NCBI GenBank assembly: GCA_963811265.1
Contig: CAWEQS010000026.1
Span: forward strand, 744,001 to 808,000
Reading direction: 5' to 3'
DNA: 64,000 nucleotides
Source of the DNA: JAOUJD01 sp963811265
GTDB taxonomy: Bacteria > Pseudomonadota > Gammaproteobacteria > Burkholderiales > Burkholderiaceae_F
Below the pieces are notes generated by a model, which was not told where the DNA came from, made no database searches, and saw only the letters and a program-made list of their open reading frames with translations. Position 1 is the stretch's first letter, and every line of letters begins with the position of its first letter. Of the stretch, positions 33,735 through 43,340 are shown one piece after another. A program made the position numbers and the translations under genes.

Positions 33735-34211
33735 TCAGAAGGGGATGTCGTCGTCCATGTCGGCCATCGACGAGGCCGGCTTGGCGGCGGACGCCGGCTT
33801 GCTCGCCGGTGCACGGGCCGGAGCGCGGGGCTCCTCGCTGCCGCTGTCGAAGTCCGCCCCGCCGCCACCCATGCCTTCGCGCGAACCGAGCATCTGCATG
33901 TTCTCGGCCACGATCTCTGTCGTGTAACGGTCCTGCCCTTCCTTGTCCTGCCACTTGCGCGTGCGCAGCCGGCCTTCGACATAGACGGGACGGCCCTTCT
34001 TGAGGTACTCGCCGGCGATCTCCGCCAGGCGGCCGAAGAAGGCGACCTTGTGCCATTCGGTCGATTCCTTCATCTCGCCGCTGGCTTTGTCCTTCCAGCG
34101 GTCCGAGGTCGCGATCGTGATGTTGGTGATCGCCGCGCCATCGGCGGTGTAACGCGTCTCCGGGTCGCGGCCCAGGTTGCCGATCAGGATGACTTTATTG
34201 ACGGATGCCAT
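33735..34211 (-). CDS. ssb: Single-stranded DNA-binding protein
   Basis: 158 residues. N-terminal OB fold opening MASVNKVILIGNLGRDPETR, with the aromatic DNA-stacking residues in STEWHKVAFFGRLAE and GRPVYVEGRLRTRKW. A disordered Gly/Pro/Ala linker leads to the acidic tip MADMDDDIPF that recruits repair and replication proteins. Normal length for a proteobacterial SSB. It is 12 bases after the MFS gene in the same direction and near uvrA, a common betaproteobacterial arrangement. Confidence 0.97.
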   Translation of the reverse strand: MASVNKVILIGNLGRDPETRYTADGAAITNITIATSDRWKDKASGEMKESTEWHKVAFFGRLAEIAGEYLKKGRPVYVEGRLRTRKWQDKEGQDRYTTEIVAENMQMLGSREGMGGGGADFDSGSEEPRAPARAPASKPASAAKPASSMADMDDDIPF

Positions 34212-34223
34212 GTGTTCTCCTCT

Positions 34224-35435
34224 TCAGATCGGCACCGGCTGGCCGCTCGAACGTTTCGGTACTTCGCGCATGCCGAGTGCGATCACCCACCACACGCCCA
34301 TGATGACTGCCGCGCATGCGAACACTCCCTGCGCGCCCCACCGTGCGGCGACCAGGCCGCCGAGGGCGCCGCCGGCAAAGAGCCCGATGGCTTGCGTCGT
34401 ATTGTAGATGCCGAGCGCCAGGCCTTTCGCGGATGACGGGGCGACCCGCGACACCAGCGACGGCAGGCTCGCCTCGAGGATGTTGAAGCCGACGAAGAAG
34501 AGCAGCAGCCAGCCGGCGATCCACATGAGGCTCGGCGCGTGGAGCAACAGGCCGAGCTGGACGACGAGCAGCAGGCCCACGGCCGCAAGGAACAGGACGC
34601 GCATGCGCGACCTGCGCTCCGCCGCCATGATCGGCGGCATCATCAGGGCGAACGACACCAGCACCACTGGCAGGTAGACCCTCCAGTGATTGGGCAGCGG
34701 CAACTGCGCCCGCTCGACCAGCAGCACGGGCACGACCACGAACATCGCCATCTGCACGGTGTGCAGCGCGAAGATCCCGAAGTTCAGGCGCAGCAGCTGC
34801 GGATTGAAGACCACGCTCGCCGCGGTCGCCGGTTCGTCGTGTTCGATGCGGGGCGGCGCGCTCGGCACCACCCACGTGACGACGGCGATCGCCGCCAGCG
34901 CGAGCACGCCGGTCAGCGCGAAGAGGCCGCCCATGCCGACCGCCGCGTACAGCGGCGGGGCGCCGACGAGCGACAGCGCGAAAGTCAGCCCGATGGACGC
35001 CCCGACCATCGCCATCGCCTTGGTGCGATGTTCCTCGCGCGTCGCATCGGCGATGAACGCGGTCACCGCGGCCGAGATCGCGCCCGCGCCCTGCACCGCC
35101 CGGCCGATGATCGTCCAGAAGATGTCGTCGGCGGACGCGGCGATGAAGCTGCCGACGGCGAACAGCACCAGGCCGGCGACGATCACCGGCTTGCGTCCCC
35201 AGCGGTCGCTGGCGGCGCCGAACGGGATCTGCAGCACACCCTGGGTCAGGCCGTAGATGCCGAGCGCCAGGCCGACGAGGGCCGGACTGTCGCCGCCGGG
35301 AATCGTGCGCGCGTGAACCGAAAACACCGGCAGGATCAGGAACAGGCCCAGCATGCGCAGGGCGAAGATCGACGCGAGCGAGGCGCTCGTGCGCACTTCC
35401 TGGCCGGACATGCGCGACGAAGAACGGGAGGTCAT
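34224..35435 (-). CDS. MFS transporter
   Basis: 403 residues with 12 predicted membrane segments. It has the MFS motif A DRWGRKP in the first loop and GIYGLTQGVLQIPFG before it, the YajR/Bcr-like drug-efflux style. ATG 35435 gives MTSRSSSRMSGQEV; 35411 is a reasonable alternative closer to the first helix. Upstream in-frame codons belong to the intergenic region. Divergent from uvrA and followed by ssb, a neighbourhood seen in many Burkholderiales. Substrate unknown. Confidence 0.88.
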   Translation of the reverse strand: MTSRSSSRMSGQEVRTSASLASIFALRMLGLFLILPVFSVHARTIPGGDSPALVGLALGIYGLTQGVLQIPFGAASDRWGRKPVIVAGLVLFAVGSFIAASADDIFWTIIGRAVQGAGAISAAVTAFIADATREEHRTKAMAMVGASIGLTFALSLVGAPPLYAAVGMGGLFALTGVLALAAIAVVTWVVPSAPPRIEHDEPATAASVVFNPQLLRLNFGIFALHTVQMAMFVVVPVLLVERAQLPLPNHWRVYLPVVLVSFALMMPPIMAAERRSRMRVLFLAAVGLLLVVQLGLLLHAPSLMWIAGWLLLFFVGFNILEASLPSLVSRVAPSSAKGLALGIYNTTQAIGLFAGGALGGLVAARWGAQGVFACAAVIMGVWWVIALGMREVPKRSSGQPVPI

Positions 35436-35599
35436 GCGTGAGGATCGGGCTGGGGGTTCCGGATCGCTCCGGGAGGGAGTGCCCGGCGGTGACCGGGGGC
35501 AAGGCGCGCCTGCGTTTGTCGCTATAGTACCAAGTTGCCCTTTTCGAGCCGGCGGCCCTCTGCCGGCGAACGACTCGGGGACGGTCTCGGCACAGCAGC
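35436..35599. promoter_or_regulatory. Divergent region between MFS gene and uvrA
   Basis: 164 bases. A TATAGT box at 35523-35528 is the only clear -10-like element toward uvrA. No matching -35 is evident. I searched for a LexA-type CTGT-N8-ACAG site and did not find one, so SOS control of uvrA is not supported by this sequence. Confidence 0.3.
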
Positions 35600-38473
35600 A
35601 TGGACGAAATACGGATCCGCGGCGCACGCACGCACAACCTCAAGAACGTCGACCTCGACCTGCCGCGGCACCGGCTGATCGTGATCACGGGCCTGTCCGG
35701 ATCCGGCAAGTCGTCGCTCGCCTTCGACACGCTGTACGCGGAAGGGCAGCGGCGCTACGTCGAGTCGCTGTCGGCGTACGCGCGGCAGTTCCTGCAGCTG
35801 ATGGAGAAGCCCGACGTCGACCTGATCGAGGGCCTCAGCCCCGCCATCTCGATCGAGCAGAAGGCGGCGTCGCACAACCCGCGCTCGACCGTTGGGACGG
35901 TCACGGAAATCCACGACTACCTGCGCCTGCTGTACGCGCGCGTCGGCACGCCGTTCTGCCCGGAGCACGACCTGCCGCTGCAGTCGCAGAGCGTGTCGCA
36001 GATGGTCGACGCGACGCTCGGCCTCGCCGAGGACACCAAGGTCATGGTGCTTGCGCCGGTCGTCCGCGACCGCAAGGGCGAGTTCGTCGACTTCTTCGAC
36101 GACATGCAGACCCAGGGCTTCATCCGGTTCCGGATCGACGGAGCCGTCGTCGAGGCCGAAGATCTCCCGCCGCTGAAGAAGACCGAGAAGCACTCGGTGG
36201 ACGTGGTCGTCGACCGGCTGAAGGTGCGGGCCGATGCGAAGCAGCGCCTCGCCGAATCCTTCGAAACCGCGCTGCGCCTCGCTGACGGCCGCGCGCTGCT
36301 GCTCGACCTCGACAACGGGCAGGAGACGCTGTTCTCGAGCCGGTTCTCGTGCCCCGTGTGCAGCTACTCGCTGTCCGAGCTGGAACCGCGGCTGTTCTCG
36401 TTCAACAACCCGATGGGCGCCTGCACCGCGTGCGACGGCATCGGCAGCGTCGAGTACTTCGACGAGAAGCGCGTGGTGGCGCATCCCGAGCTTTCGCTCG
36501 CGAGCGGCGCGATCAAGGGCTGGGACGCGCGCAACCAGTACTACTACCAGATGCTGGTGACCGTCGCGCAGCACTACGGCTTCGACATCGACCTGCCGTA
36601 CGAAGAACTGCCCGAGGCCGCGCGCCGGGCGATCCTGGCGGGCTCGGGCGACGACGAGATCGCGTTCACGTACACCAACGAGCGCGGCAGGAAGATGGTG
36701 CGCAAGCACCCGTTCGAAGGCGTCGTGCCCAACCTCGACCGGCGCTTCAAGGAGACCGACTCGGTCGTCGTGCGCGAGGAACTCGCCAAGCTGCGCAGCC
36801 AGCGCCCGTGCCCGGTGTGCGAAGGAACCCGGCTGCGCACGGAAGCGCGCCACGTGTTCATCGGCGACGGCGAAGATCGCCGCGGGATCTACCAGGTCGC
36901 GGCGGCCCCGCTGCGCGACGCCTGCGCGTACTTCGAGCGCCTGCAGTTCGCGGGCGCGAAGAAGGAGATCGCCGACAAGATCGTCAAGGAAATCGGCGCG
37001 CGGCTGCGCTTCCTGGTGAACGTCGGACTGGACTACCTGTCGCTGGACCGATCCGCCGAGACGCTGTCGGGCGGCGAGTCGCAGCGCATCCGCCTCGCCT
37101 CGCAGATCGGATCGGGCCTGACCGGCGTGATGTACGTGCTCGACGAGCCTTCGATCGGGCTGCACCAGCGCGACAACGACCGGCTGATCGGCACGCTGAA
37201 GCATCTGCGCGACCTGGGCAACACGGTGATCGTCGTCGAACACGACGAGGACGCGATCCGCGCCGCGGACCACGTCGTCGACATGGGGCTCGGAGCCGGC
37301 GCGCACGGGGGCGAAGTGATCGCGAGCGGCAGCCTGGACGTGGTCCTCGGCAACGAGAAGTCGCTGACGGCGGCCTACCTGTCCGGCCGGCGGCAGATCG
37401 AGATCCCGGACGACCGCACGCCGCCCTTCACGCACTGGCTCGAGCTCGCCGGCGCCCACGGCAACAACCTGAAGGACGTCACGCTCGAACTGCCGGTCGG
37501 GCTGCTCACCTGCGTCACCGGAGTTTCGGGCTCCGGCAAGTCGACCCTGATCAACGACACGCTGTACGCCGTCGTGTCGCGCCATCTCTACGGCTCCTCG
37601 GCGGAACCGGCGCCGTATGTGTCGATCGACGGCCTCGAGCACTTCGACAAGGTGATCAGCGTGGACCAGAGCCCGATCGGGCGGACGCCGCGCTCGAATC
37701 CCGCGACATACACCGGCCTGTTCACGCCGATCCGCGAACTCTTCGCCGAGACGCCCACGGCGCGCGAGCGCGGCTACGAGGCGGGCCGCTTCTCCTTCAA
37801 CGTCAAGGGCGGACGCTGCGAGAGCTGCCAGGGCGACGGCGTCCTGAAGGTCGAGATGCACTTCCTGCCCGACGTCTACGTGCCGTGCGACGTCTGCCAC
37901 GGCAAGCGCTACAACCGCGAGACACTCGAGGTGCACTACAAGGGCAGGAGCATCGCCGAGGTCCTCGACATGACGGTCGACGAGGCGGCGGGCTTCTTCA
38001 GCGCGGTCCCGACCATCGCGCGCAAGCTGCAGACGCTGCTCGACGTCGGCCTCGGCTACGTGCGGCTGGGGCAGAGCGCCACGACGCTGTCGGGCGGCGA
38101 GGCGCAGCGCGTGAAGCTTTCGCTGGAACTGTCGAAGCGGGATACCGGGCGCACGCTCTACATACTCGACGAGCCGACGACCGGACTGCACTTCCACGAC
38201 ATCGCGCTGCTGCTGAAGGTGCTGCACCAGCTGCGCGACGCGGGCAACACCCTGGTCGTGATCGAGCACAACCTCGACGTCGTGAAGACCGCCGACTGGG
38301 TCATCGACCTCGGGCCGGAAGGGGGCGACGGCGGCGGCCGCATCATCGCGACCGGCGCGCCCGAGGCCATCGCCGCCAATCCCGAGAGCCACACCGGGCG
38401 CTACCTCGCGCCCGTCCTGTTGCGGCAGAAGGCCAGGAAGCGCCGCAGCGGTCCCGTCGCCGCGGCGGCCTGA
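35600..38473 (+). CDS. uvrA: Excinuclease ABC subunit A
   Basis: 957 residues, the damage-recognising ATPase of nucleotide excision repair. Two ABC modules: Walker A GLSGSGKSSL near residue 32 and GVSGSGKSTL near 640, with signature LSGGESQRIRLA and a second LSGGEAQRVKLS. Zinc-finger Cys pairs are at CPVCSYSL...CTACDG in the first half and CESCQGDG...CDVCHGKRY in the second. Length and motif order are standard (E. coli 940). The start ATG 35600 begins MDEIRIRGARTHNLKN as in other UvrA proteins. Confidence 0.98.
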   Translation: MDEIRIRGARTHNLKNVDLDLPRHRLIVITGLSGSGKSSLAFDTLYAEGQRRYVESLSAYARQFLQLMEKPDVDLIEGLSPAISIEQKAASHNPRSTVGTVTEIHDYLRLLYARVGTPFCPEHDLPLQSQSVSQMVDATLGLAEDTKVMVLAPVVRDRKGEFVDFFDDMQTQGFIRFRIDGAVVEAEDLPPLKKTEKHSVDVVVDRLKVRADAKQRLAESFETALRLADGRALLLDLDNGQETLFSSRFSCPVCSYSLSELEPRLFSFNNPMGACTACDGIGSVEYFDEKRVVAHPELSLASGAIKGWDARNQYYYQMLVTVAQHYGFDIDLPYEELPEAARRAILAGSGDDEIAFTYTNERGRKMVRKHPFEGVVPNLDRRFKETDSVVVREELAKLRSQRPCPVCEGTRLRTEARHVFIGDGEDRRGIYQVAAAPLRDACAYFERLQFAGAKKEIADKIVKEIGARLRFLVNVGLDYLSLDRSAETLSGGESQRIRLASQIGSGLTGVMYVLDEPSIGLHQRDNDRLIGTLKHLRDLGNTVIVVEHDEDAIRAADHVVDMGLGAGAHGGEVIASGSLDVVLGNEKSLTAAYLSGRRQIEIPDDRTPPFTHWLELAGAHGNNLKDVTLELPVGLLTCVTGVSGSGKSTLINDTLYAVVSRHLYGSSAEPAPYVSIDGLEHFDKVISVDQSPIGRTPRSNPATYTGLFTPIRELFAETPTARERGYEAGRFSFNVKGGRCESCQGDGVLKVEMHFLPDVYVPCDVCHGKRYNRETLEVHYKGRSIAEVLDMTVDEAAGFFSAVPTIARKLQTLLDVGLGYVRLGQSATTLSGGEAQRVKLSLELSKRDTGRTLYILDEPTTGLHFHDIALLLKVLHQLRDAGNTLVVIEHNLDVVKTADWVIDLGPEGGDGGGRIIATGAPEAIAANPESHTGRYLAPVLLRQKARKRRSGPVAAAA

Positions 38474-38563
38474 TCACTTCCTTTCAGGCTTCGCCGCCGA
38501 CGGGCCGCGCACTTCGTAGCCCGCCGGCGCCTTGATCAGCCAGGCGGCCGCCGGGAAGAGATT

Positions 38564-39136
38564 TCAGAGCACCAGGCGGCCCAGCGTCTGCACCGAACCG
38601 CCGGTCCACCGCACCAGCACCGCTTCCCCGGAGCCGACCGCGATCCCGCTCAGCGCGAGGATGTTCACGTGGTGCGTGACGAAGACGACATTCGCCGGAG
38701 CGCGGATCGCGGCGATCCTCGCGGCCGCCTCGCGTGTCTGCTGCGACTCCGTGGAGCGGTCGTCGAAGAAGGAATTCAGCGCGGGATACGGCTCGACCGG
38801 GACCTTCGGAAAGGCGAGGCGCGCCGTATCGAGGCAGCGGCACCACTGGCTGGAGAGGACCCGGTCGATCCGCACCGCCCGGGCCTCAAGCGCCGCGCCG
38901 ATCCGCTCGGCCTGCCGCCGTCCGTCGTCGGACAGGTTGCGCTGCGTGGCACAGTCTCCGATCCGGAATCCGGGCGGATCGCCGACCCCAGCCTCGGTCT
39001 GCGCATGGCGCAGCAGGATTCCGGCGCCGCCTTTCTGCAGTTCCGACCACAGCGCGGCAGGCGAGACCGGCTGTGCGCCCGCCCGCCCTGCGAGCAGGAG
39101 CGCAGCAGTGCCGAGCAGGACTTCGCGCCTGCGCAT
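38564..39136 (-). CDS. Exported histidine phosphatase family protein
   Basis: 190 residues. N-terminal signal with twin-Arg-like MRRREVLLGTAALLLAGRAGA, then the phosphohistidine motif as LLRHAQTEAG and the second His in VVFVTHHVNI. The short branch-2-like form resembles periplasmic SixA/PhoE-type phosphatases; substrate unknown. It follows kefC with two bases between. The 3' flank up to uvrA (38474-38563) carries, in the same frame after the stop, about 28 further open codons ending at 38474, possibly a remnant of a lost gene or a longer ancestral end. Confidence 0.8.
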   Translation of the reverse strand: MRRREVLLGTAALLLAGRAGAQPVSPAALWSELQKGGAGILLRHAQTEAGVGDPPGFRIGDCATQRNLSDDGRRQAERIGAALEARAVRIDRVLSSQWCRCLDTARLAFPKVPVEPYPALNSFFDDRSTESQQTREAAARIAAIRAPANVVFVTHHVNILALSGIAVGSGEAVLVRWTGGSVQTLGRLVL

Positions 39137-39138
39137 GG

Positions 39139-41121
39139 TCACGCCTCCAGCAGCCGACGCTCTGCGAGTTCGAGCGCGTCCGGAATCCCCCGGAGCACGA
39201 CCACGTCGCCGACCTGCAACCGCATTCCGGGGCTGGGGTCGGCCCCGCGGATGCCGCGCCGGCGCACGGCGGTGACCTCGACGCCCAGCGGCTGGAGGCC
39301 CAGATCCTCCAGCGTCTTTCCCGCTCCCGCGGCGCCGGGATGCAGCGGCACCGAATGCAACCGCTCGTGCGCTTCCTCCTCGACGTCGTCGTCGTCGCCC
39401 GTGCTGTGGAAGTAGCCGCGCAGCAGCTGATAGCGCTGGTCGCGCTGCTCGCGGATCCGCTTGACGACGCGCGACAGCGGAACTCCGAGCAGCACGAGCG
39501 CATGCGATCCGAGCATCAGGCTTCCCTCGAGCACCTCGGGCACGACCTCGGTCGCGCCCGCGGCGGTCAGCTTTGCGAGATCGTGATCGTCCTGCGTGCG
39601 AACGATGACCGGGATGTCCGGCTTCAGTTCGCGTACGTGGTGGATGATCTTCAGTGCGGAAGGCGTGTCGGCGTACGTGATGGCGACGGCGGAGGCCCGG
39701 CTGATGCCCGCCGCGACCAGGGTTTCGCGTCGCCCGGCGTCGCCGTAGACAACCGAGTCGCCGGCCGCCGCCGCCTGCCGGACCAGGTCGGGATCGAGGT
39801 CGAGGGCCACGTAGGTGATGCCTTCCTGCTCGAGCATCTTGGCGAGATGCTGCCCGCTGCGTCCGAATCCGCAGATCACCACGTGCTTCTCGACGGCGAT
39901 CGCGCTCTGCGCGATGCGGGCGATCTCGAGCGACTTGTGCAGCCACTCGCTCGACGCCAGCCGCATCGCGATCCGGTCGCTGTACTGGACGAGCAGCGGC
40001 GCGGACAGCATCGAGAGCAGCATCGAGGCGAGCACGACCTGCAGCACCAGCGGGCTCAGCAGTCCGTGCGTCCCGGCCTGTCCGAGCAGGACGAAGCCGA
40101 ACTCGCCCGCCGTCGCCAGCGCGAGGCCTGTCCTGATCGCGGTGCCCGGCGTGGCGCCGAACAACCGCACGAGGGCGACGATCAGCCCGAACTTGAACGC
40201 CACGGGGCCGACCAGCGCGAGCACGACCCAGCCGAGGTTGTCGAGCACGATCCGCACGTTGAGGAGCATGCCGATCGTGACGAAGAAGAGCCCCAGCAGG
40301 ACATCCCGGAATGGCTTGATGTCCTCCTCGACCCGGTGGCGGAATTCCGTTTCGGAGATCAGCATTCCGGCGACGAAGGCGCCGAGGGCGAGCGACAGCC
40401 CGGCTGCCTCGGTCAACCACGCGAGGCCGAGCGTCACCAGCAGCAGGTTCAGCGTGAACAGTTCGTGCGACTTGCGCTTGGCGACGGTGTGGAACCACCA
40501 CCGCATCACGCGCTGTCCGCCGACCAGCAGCACGGTCAGCAGCGCCGCCGCCTTCACGAGCGCGACGGCGAGCGTCCACGCCAGGCTGGATGCCTCGCTG
40601 CCCAGCGCCGGAATGATCACCAGCAGCGGCACGACCGCCAGGTCCTGGAACAGCAGCACGCCGACGATCCGCTTGCCGTGCTCCGTGTCGACCTGCGCGC
40701 GCTCGGCCAGCATCTTCATCACGATCGCGGTCGACGACATCGCCAGCGCGCCGCCGAGCGCGAAGGCGCCCGCGAAGCCTACGTCGAAGTGGTGGCCGAC
40801 CAGCCAGCCGGCCGCCATCGTCAGGAGGACGGTCAGCGTCACCTGCGCGCCGCCCAGCCCGAGCACCAGCCTGCGCATCGTTCGCAGGCGCGCCAGAGAG
40901 AACTCGAGTCCGATCGAGAACATCAGGAAGACGACGCCGAACTCGGCGAGGTAGCGCGTGTCCTCCAGGTCCGGGACGAGCCCGAGCGCGTGCGGCCCGA
41001 TGACGATGCCGACCGCCAGGTAGGCGAGCAGCGGCGGCAGCTGGAGGAGCCGGAAGGCGACGACGCCGACGACCACGGCGGCCAGCAGCAGCAGCGTGAT
41101 TTCCAGACCGGACGAGGCCAT
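39139..41121 (-). CDS. kefC: Kef-type K+/H+ antiporter with TrkA-N and TrkA-C domains
   Basis: 660 residues. CPA2 membrane domain at about 1-385 with MSSTAIVMKML and QDLAVVPLL. Then a TrkA-N Rossmann domain (VVICGFGRSGQHLAKML at about 415) that binds nucleotide or glutathione adducts, and a TrkA-C domain in the last about 90 residues. This is the KefB/KefC/YbaL architecture. Potassium efflux protects against electrophiles in E. coli. Divergent from kdsD, as is typical in betaproteobacteria. The exact subfamily (KefB, KefC or YbaL) is not settled by inspection. Confidence 0.9.
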   Translation of the reverse strand: MASSGLEITLLLLAAVVVGVVAFRLLQLPPLLAYLAVGIVIGPHALGLVPDLEDTRYLAEFGVVFLMFSIGLEFSLARLRTMRRLVLGLGGAQVTLTVLLTMAAGWLVGHHFDVGFAGAFALGGALAMSSTAIVMKMLAERAQVDTEHGKRIVGVLLFQDLAVVPLLVIIPALGSEASSLAWTLAVALVKAAALLTVLLVGGQRVMRWWFHTVAKRKSHELFTLNLLLVTLGLAWLTEAAGLSLALGAFVAGMLISETEFRHRVEEDIKPFRDVLLGLFFVTIGMLLNVRIVLDNLGWVVLALVGPVAFKFGLIVALVRLFGATPGTAIRTGLALATAGEFGFVLLGQAGTHGLLSPLVLQVVLASMLLSMLSAPLLVQYSDRIAMRLASSEWLHKSLEIARIAQSAIAVEKHVVICGFGRSGQHLAKMLEQEGITYVALDLDPDLVRQAAAAGDSVVYGDAGRRETLVAAGISRASAVAITYADTPSALKIIHHVRELKPDIPVIVRTQDDHDLAKLTAAGATEVVPEVLEGSLMLGSHALVLLGVPLSRVVKRIREQRDQRYQLLRGYFHSTGDDDDVEEEAHERLHSVPLHPGAAGAGKTLEDLGLQPLGVEVTAVRRRGIRGADPSPGMRLQVGDVVVLRGIPDALELAERRLLEA

Positions 41122-41232
41122 CAGCGAGTGAGCAGACGCACTAGAGCAAAACCCATGCCAGAGAAGTCTCCGCGTGTATTATGGCTGCACGCCATCCATC
41201 GCGGCTGGCTCTCACGCAAATCCCCGCGATCC

Positions 41233-42222
41233 ATGTCCGCAAGCCCGTTGGTCCCCTCCGCGCACGCGCTCGAAATGGCGCGGGACGTCCTGCAGACCGA
41301 GGCCGACGCGGTCCAGGCGCTGGCGGCGCGCCTCGACGATCGATTCACCCGGGCGGTCGAACTGCTGCTTCTCTGCAGGGGCCGCGTCGTCGTCAGCGGC
41401 ATCGGCAAGAGCGGCCACATCGCGCGCAAGATCGCCGCGACCTTCGCCTCGACCGGCACGCCCGCGATGTTCGTGCACGCGGCCGAAGCGGCGCATGGCG
41501 ACCTCGGCATGATCACGCGCGACGACGTGCTCGTCGCCCTGTCCTACTCCGGCGAAGGGGACGAACTGCTCACCATGCTCCCCATCGCGAAGCGCGAAGG
41601 CACGCCGCTCATCGCGATGACCGGCAACGCTTCTTCTTCGCTCGCGCGCCTCGCCGACGTGCACCTCGACGTGCGCGTCGACAAGGAAGCCTGCCCGCTG
41701 AACCTGGCGCCCACGTCGTCGACCACCGCGATGCTCGCGCTGGGCGATGCCCTCGCGATCGCCTGCCTCGACTCCCGCGGATTCGGACCCGACGACTTCG
41801 CCCGCTCGCATCCGGCGGGCGCGCTGGGCCGCCGGCTGCTGACCTACGTGAGCGACGTGATGCGGACGGGAGACAGGATTCCTCGCGTGTCGGTCGACAC
41901 GTCCTTGCTCGACGCGCTGCGGGAGATTTCGAGCAAGCAACTGGGCATGACCGCGGTGCTCGACGCCGAGGGCCGGCTGCAGGGCATCTTCACGGACGGC
42001 GACCTGCGCCGCCTGCTGGAGCGCGCGGCCGACGTGCGCAACGTGAAGCTCGCCGACGTCATGACGCGCAATCCGCTCACCATCGCGCCGGACGTGCTTG
42101 CCGCCGAAGCGGCGCAACTGATGGACCAGCGCAAGAAGAACCAGTTGCTGGTGGTCGACGCCGGCGGCGCCCTGGTCGGCGCCCTGCACATGCACGACCT
42201 GATGGCGGCCAAGGTGATCTGA
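41233..42222 (+). CDS. kdsD: D-arabinose 5-phosphate isomerase
   Basis: 329 residues, equal to E. coli KdsD. An SIS domain (about 40-175) with VVSGIGKSGHIARKIAATFASTG and ALSYSGEGDEL is followed by two CBS domains (about 205-325). It makes arabinose 5-phosphate for Kdo synthesis in LPS. The ATG at 41233 gives the family length; an in-frame ATG at 41155 would add 26 non-conserved residues. TATTAT at about 41176 is a plausible -10 box. It is the first gene of kdsD-kdsC-lptC-lptA-lptB. The stop overlaps the kdsC start (TGATG). Confidence 0.96.
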   Translation: MSASPLVPSAHALEMARDVLQTEADAVQALAARLDDRFTRAVELLLLCRGRVVVSGIGKSGHIARKIAATFASTGTPAMFVHAAEAAHGDLGMITRDDVLVALSYSGEGDELLTMLPIAKREGTPLIAMTGNASSSLARLADVHLDVRVDKEACPLNLAPTSSTTAMLALGDALAIACLDSRGFGPDDFARSHPAGALGRRLLTYVSDVMRTGDRIPRVSVDTSLLDALREISSKQLGMTAVLDAEGRLQGIFTDGDLRRLLERAADVRNVKLADVMTRNPLTIAPDVLAAEAAQLMDQRKKNQLLVVDAGGALVGALHMHDLMAAKVI

Positions 42223-42737
42223 TGACGCCCGAGCAGCGCGCCGCCCGGCTTCGGCTCGTCGCCCTCGACGTCGACGGCGTGCTGACCGACGGCCGGCTCT
42301 ATTACGGCCCGCAGGGCGAAGCGCTGAAGGTCTTCGATGTGCGCGACGGGCACGGCATCAAGATGCTGCTCAACCATGGGGTCGAGGTCGCCATCCTCTC
42401 GGCTCGCTCGTCGGACATCGTCGGCGCGCGCGCACGCGAACTGGGCATCGGGCGCGTGCTCCAGGGCCGTGGCGACAAGGCGGTTGCGTGGAACGAACTG
42501 CTGCGGGACACCGGGGTTGCCGCCGAGCAGGCGGGCTTCATCGGCGACGATCTGCCGGACCTGCCGGTCCTTGCGCAGGCGGGGTTCGCGGCGACGGTCG
42601 CCGATGCGCGCGACGAAGTGAAGGGCGCAGCGCACTGGGTCGCCGGGCAGGCCGGTGGACGCGGGGCGGTGCGCGCGTTCGCCGAGTTCATCCTCAGGGC
42701 GAAGGGCGTCGACTTCGCCGGGATGACGCACGGATGA
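42222..42737 (+). CDS. kdsC: 3-Deoxy-D-manno-octulosonate 8-phosphate phosphatase
   Basis: 171-residue HAD-family phosphatase that converts Kdo 8-phosphate to Kdo. Motif I LDVDGVLTDG, motif II/III region ILSARSSDIV, then GDKAVAW and motif IV FIGDDLPDLPVL. No cap domain, as in tetrameric KdsC. Starts at the ATG sharing one base with the kdsD stop. Confidence 0.96.
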   Translation: MTPEQRAARLRLVALDVDGVLTDGRLYYGPQGEALKVFDVRDGHGIKMLLNHGVEVAILSARSSDIVGARARELGIGRVLQGRGDKAVAWNELLRDTGVAAEQAGFIGDDLPDLPVLAQAGFAATVADARDEVKGAAHWVAGQAGGRGAVRAFAEFILRAKGVDFAGMTHG

Positions 42738-42749
42738 AGGCGAGTTCGC

Positions 42750-43340
42750 ATGCGTGATCGCATCACGGCCATCATCGCCGTCCTGCTGCTCGCCGGGCTG
42801 GCCGGCGTCACCTACTGGTTCTCGCAGGTCGGGCGCTACGGCAACCTGGCGAACCCGGTGTCGCGGGAAGGTCCCGACTTCATCGGCACGGGCGTGACGC
42901 TGACGCAGTTCGACCCGATGGGACGAGCGACGAACAGGCTGTTTGCCGAGACGATGGCGCACTACGCGGCGGACGATCGCGCGGAACTGCAGCAGCCGCG
43001 CTACGTGAGCCTGCGCCCGGACCAGCCCCGGCTCGAGGCGCGCGCGCGGCAGGCGCTGGTGGAGGGTGGCGGGGAGCGCGTCGTGCTGACCGGCGACGTC
43101 GTCATCACGCGTTCTCCGGGCGACGACGGCGAGCCGCCGATGCGCCTTGCCACCGAGAAGCTCCTCGCCCTTCCCGATCTCGAGCAATTCAGCACCGACC
43201 TGCCGGTCGAAGTGGACCGCGGCGGCTCGGTGATCCGATCGGTGGGCATGGATTACGACAACATCAAGCGGGTCGTGAAGTTCCACTCGAAGGTGCGCGG
43301 AACCATGGAAGCGGCCCAGACGCAGGGGGCTAGACGATGA
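42750..43340 (+). CDS. lptC: LPS export protein LptC
   Basis: 196 residues. A single N-terminal membrane anchor (about residues 5-24) precedes a periplasmic beta-jellyroll domain (MRLATEKLLALPD, FSTDLPVEV) that receives LPS from LptBFG and passes it to LptA. Starts 12 bases after kdsC and overlaps lptA by 4 bases. Identity rests on size, topology and operon position, because LptC sequences are poorly conserved. Confidence 0.9.
   Translation: MRDRITAIIAVLLLAGLAGVTYWFSQVGRYGNLANPVSREGPDFIGTGVTLTQFDPMGRATNRLFAETMAHYAADDRAELQQPRYVSLRPDQPRLEARARQALVEGGGERVVLTGDVVITRSPGDDGEPPMRLATEKLLALPDLEQFSTDLPVEVDRGGSVIRSVGMDYDNIKRVVKFHSKVRGTMEAAQTQGARR

Noticed and set aside
35436..35599. LexA/SOS box before uvrA
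   Set aside because: No CTGT-N8-ACAG or close variant found.
38734..42222. 1162-codon plus-strand frame ending in kdsD
   Set aside because: Only the last 330 codons match KdsD; the rest is antisense to the phosphatase and kefC genes.
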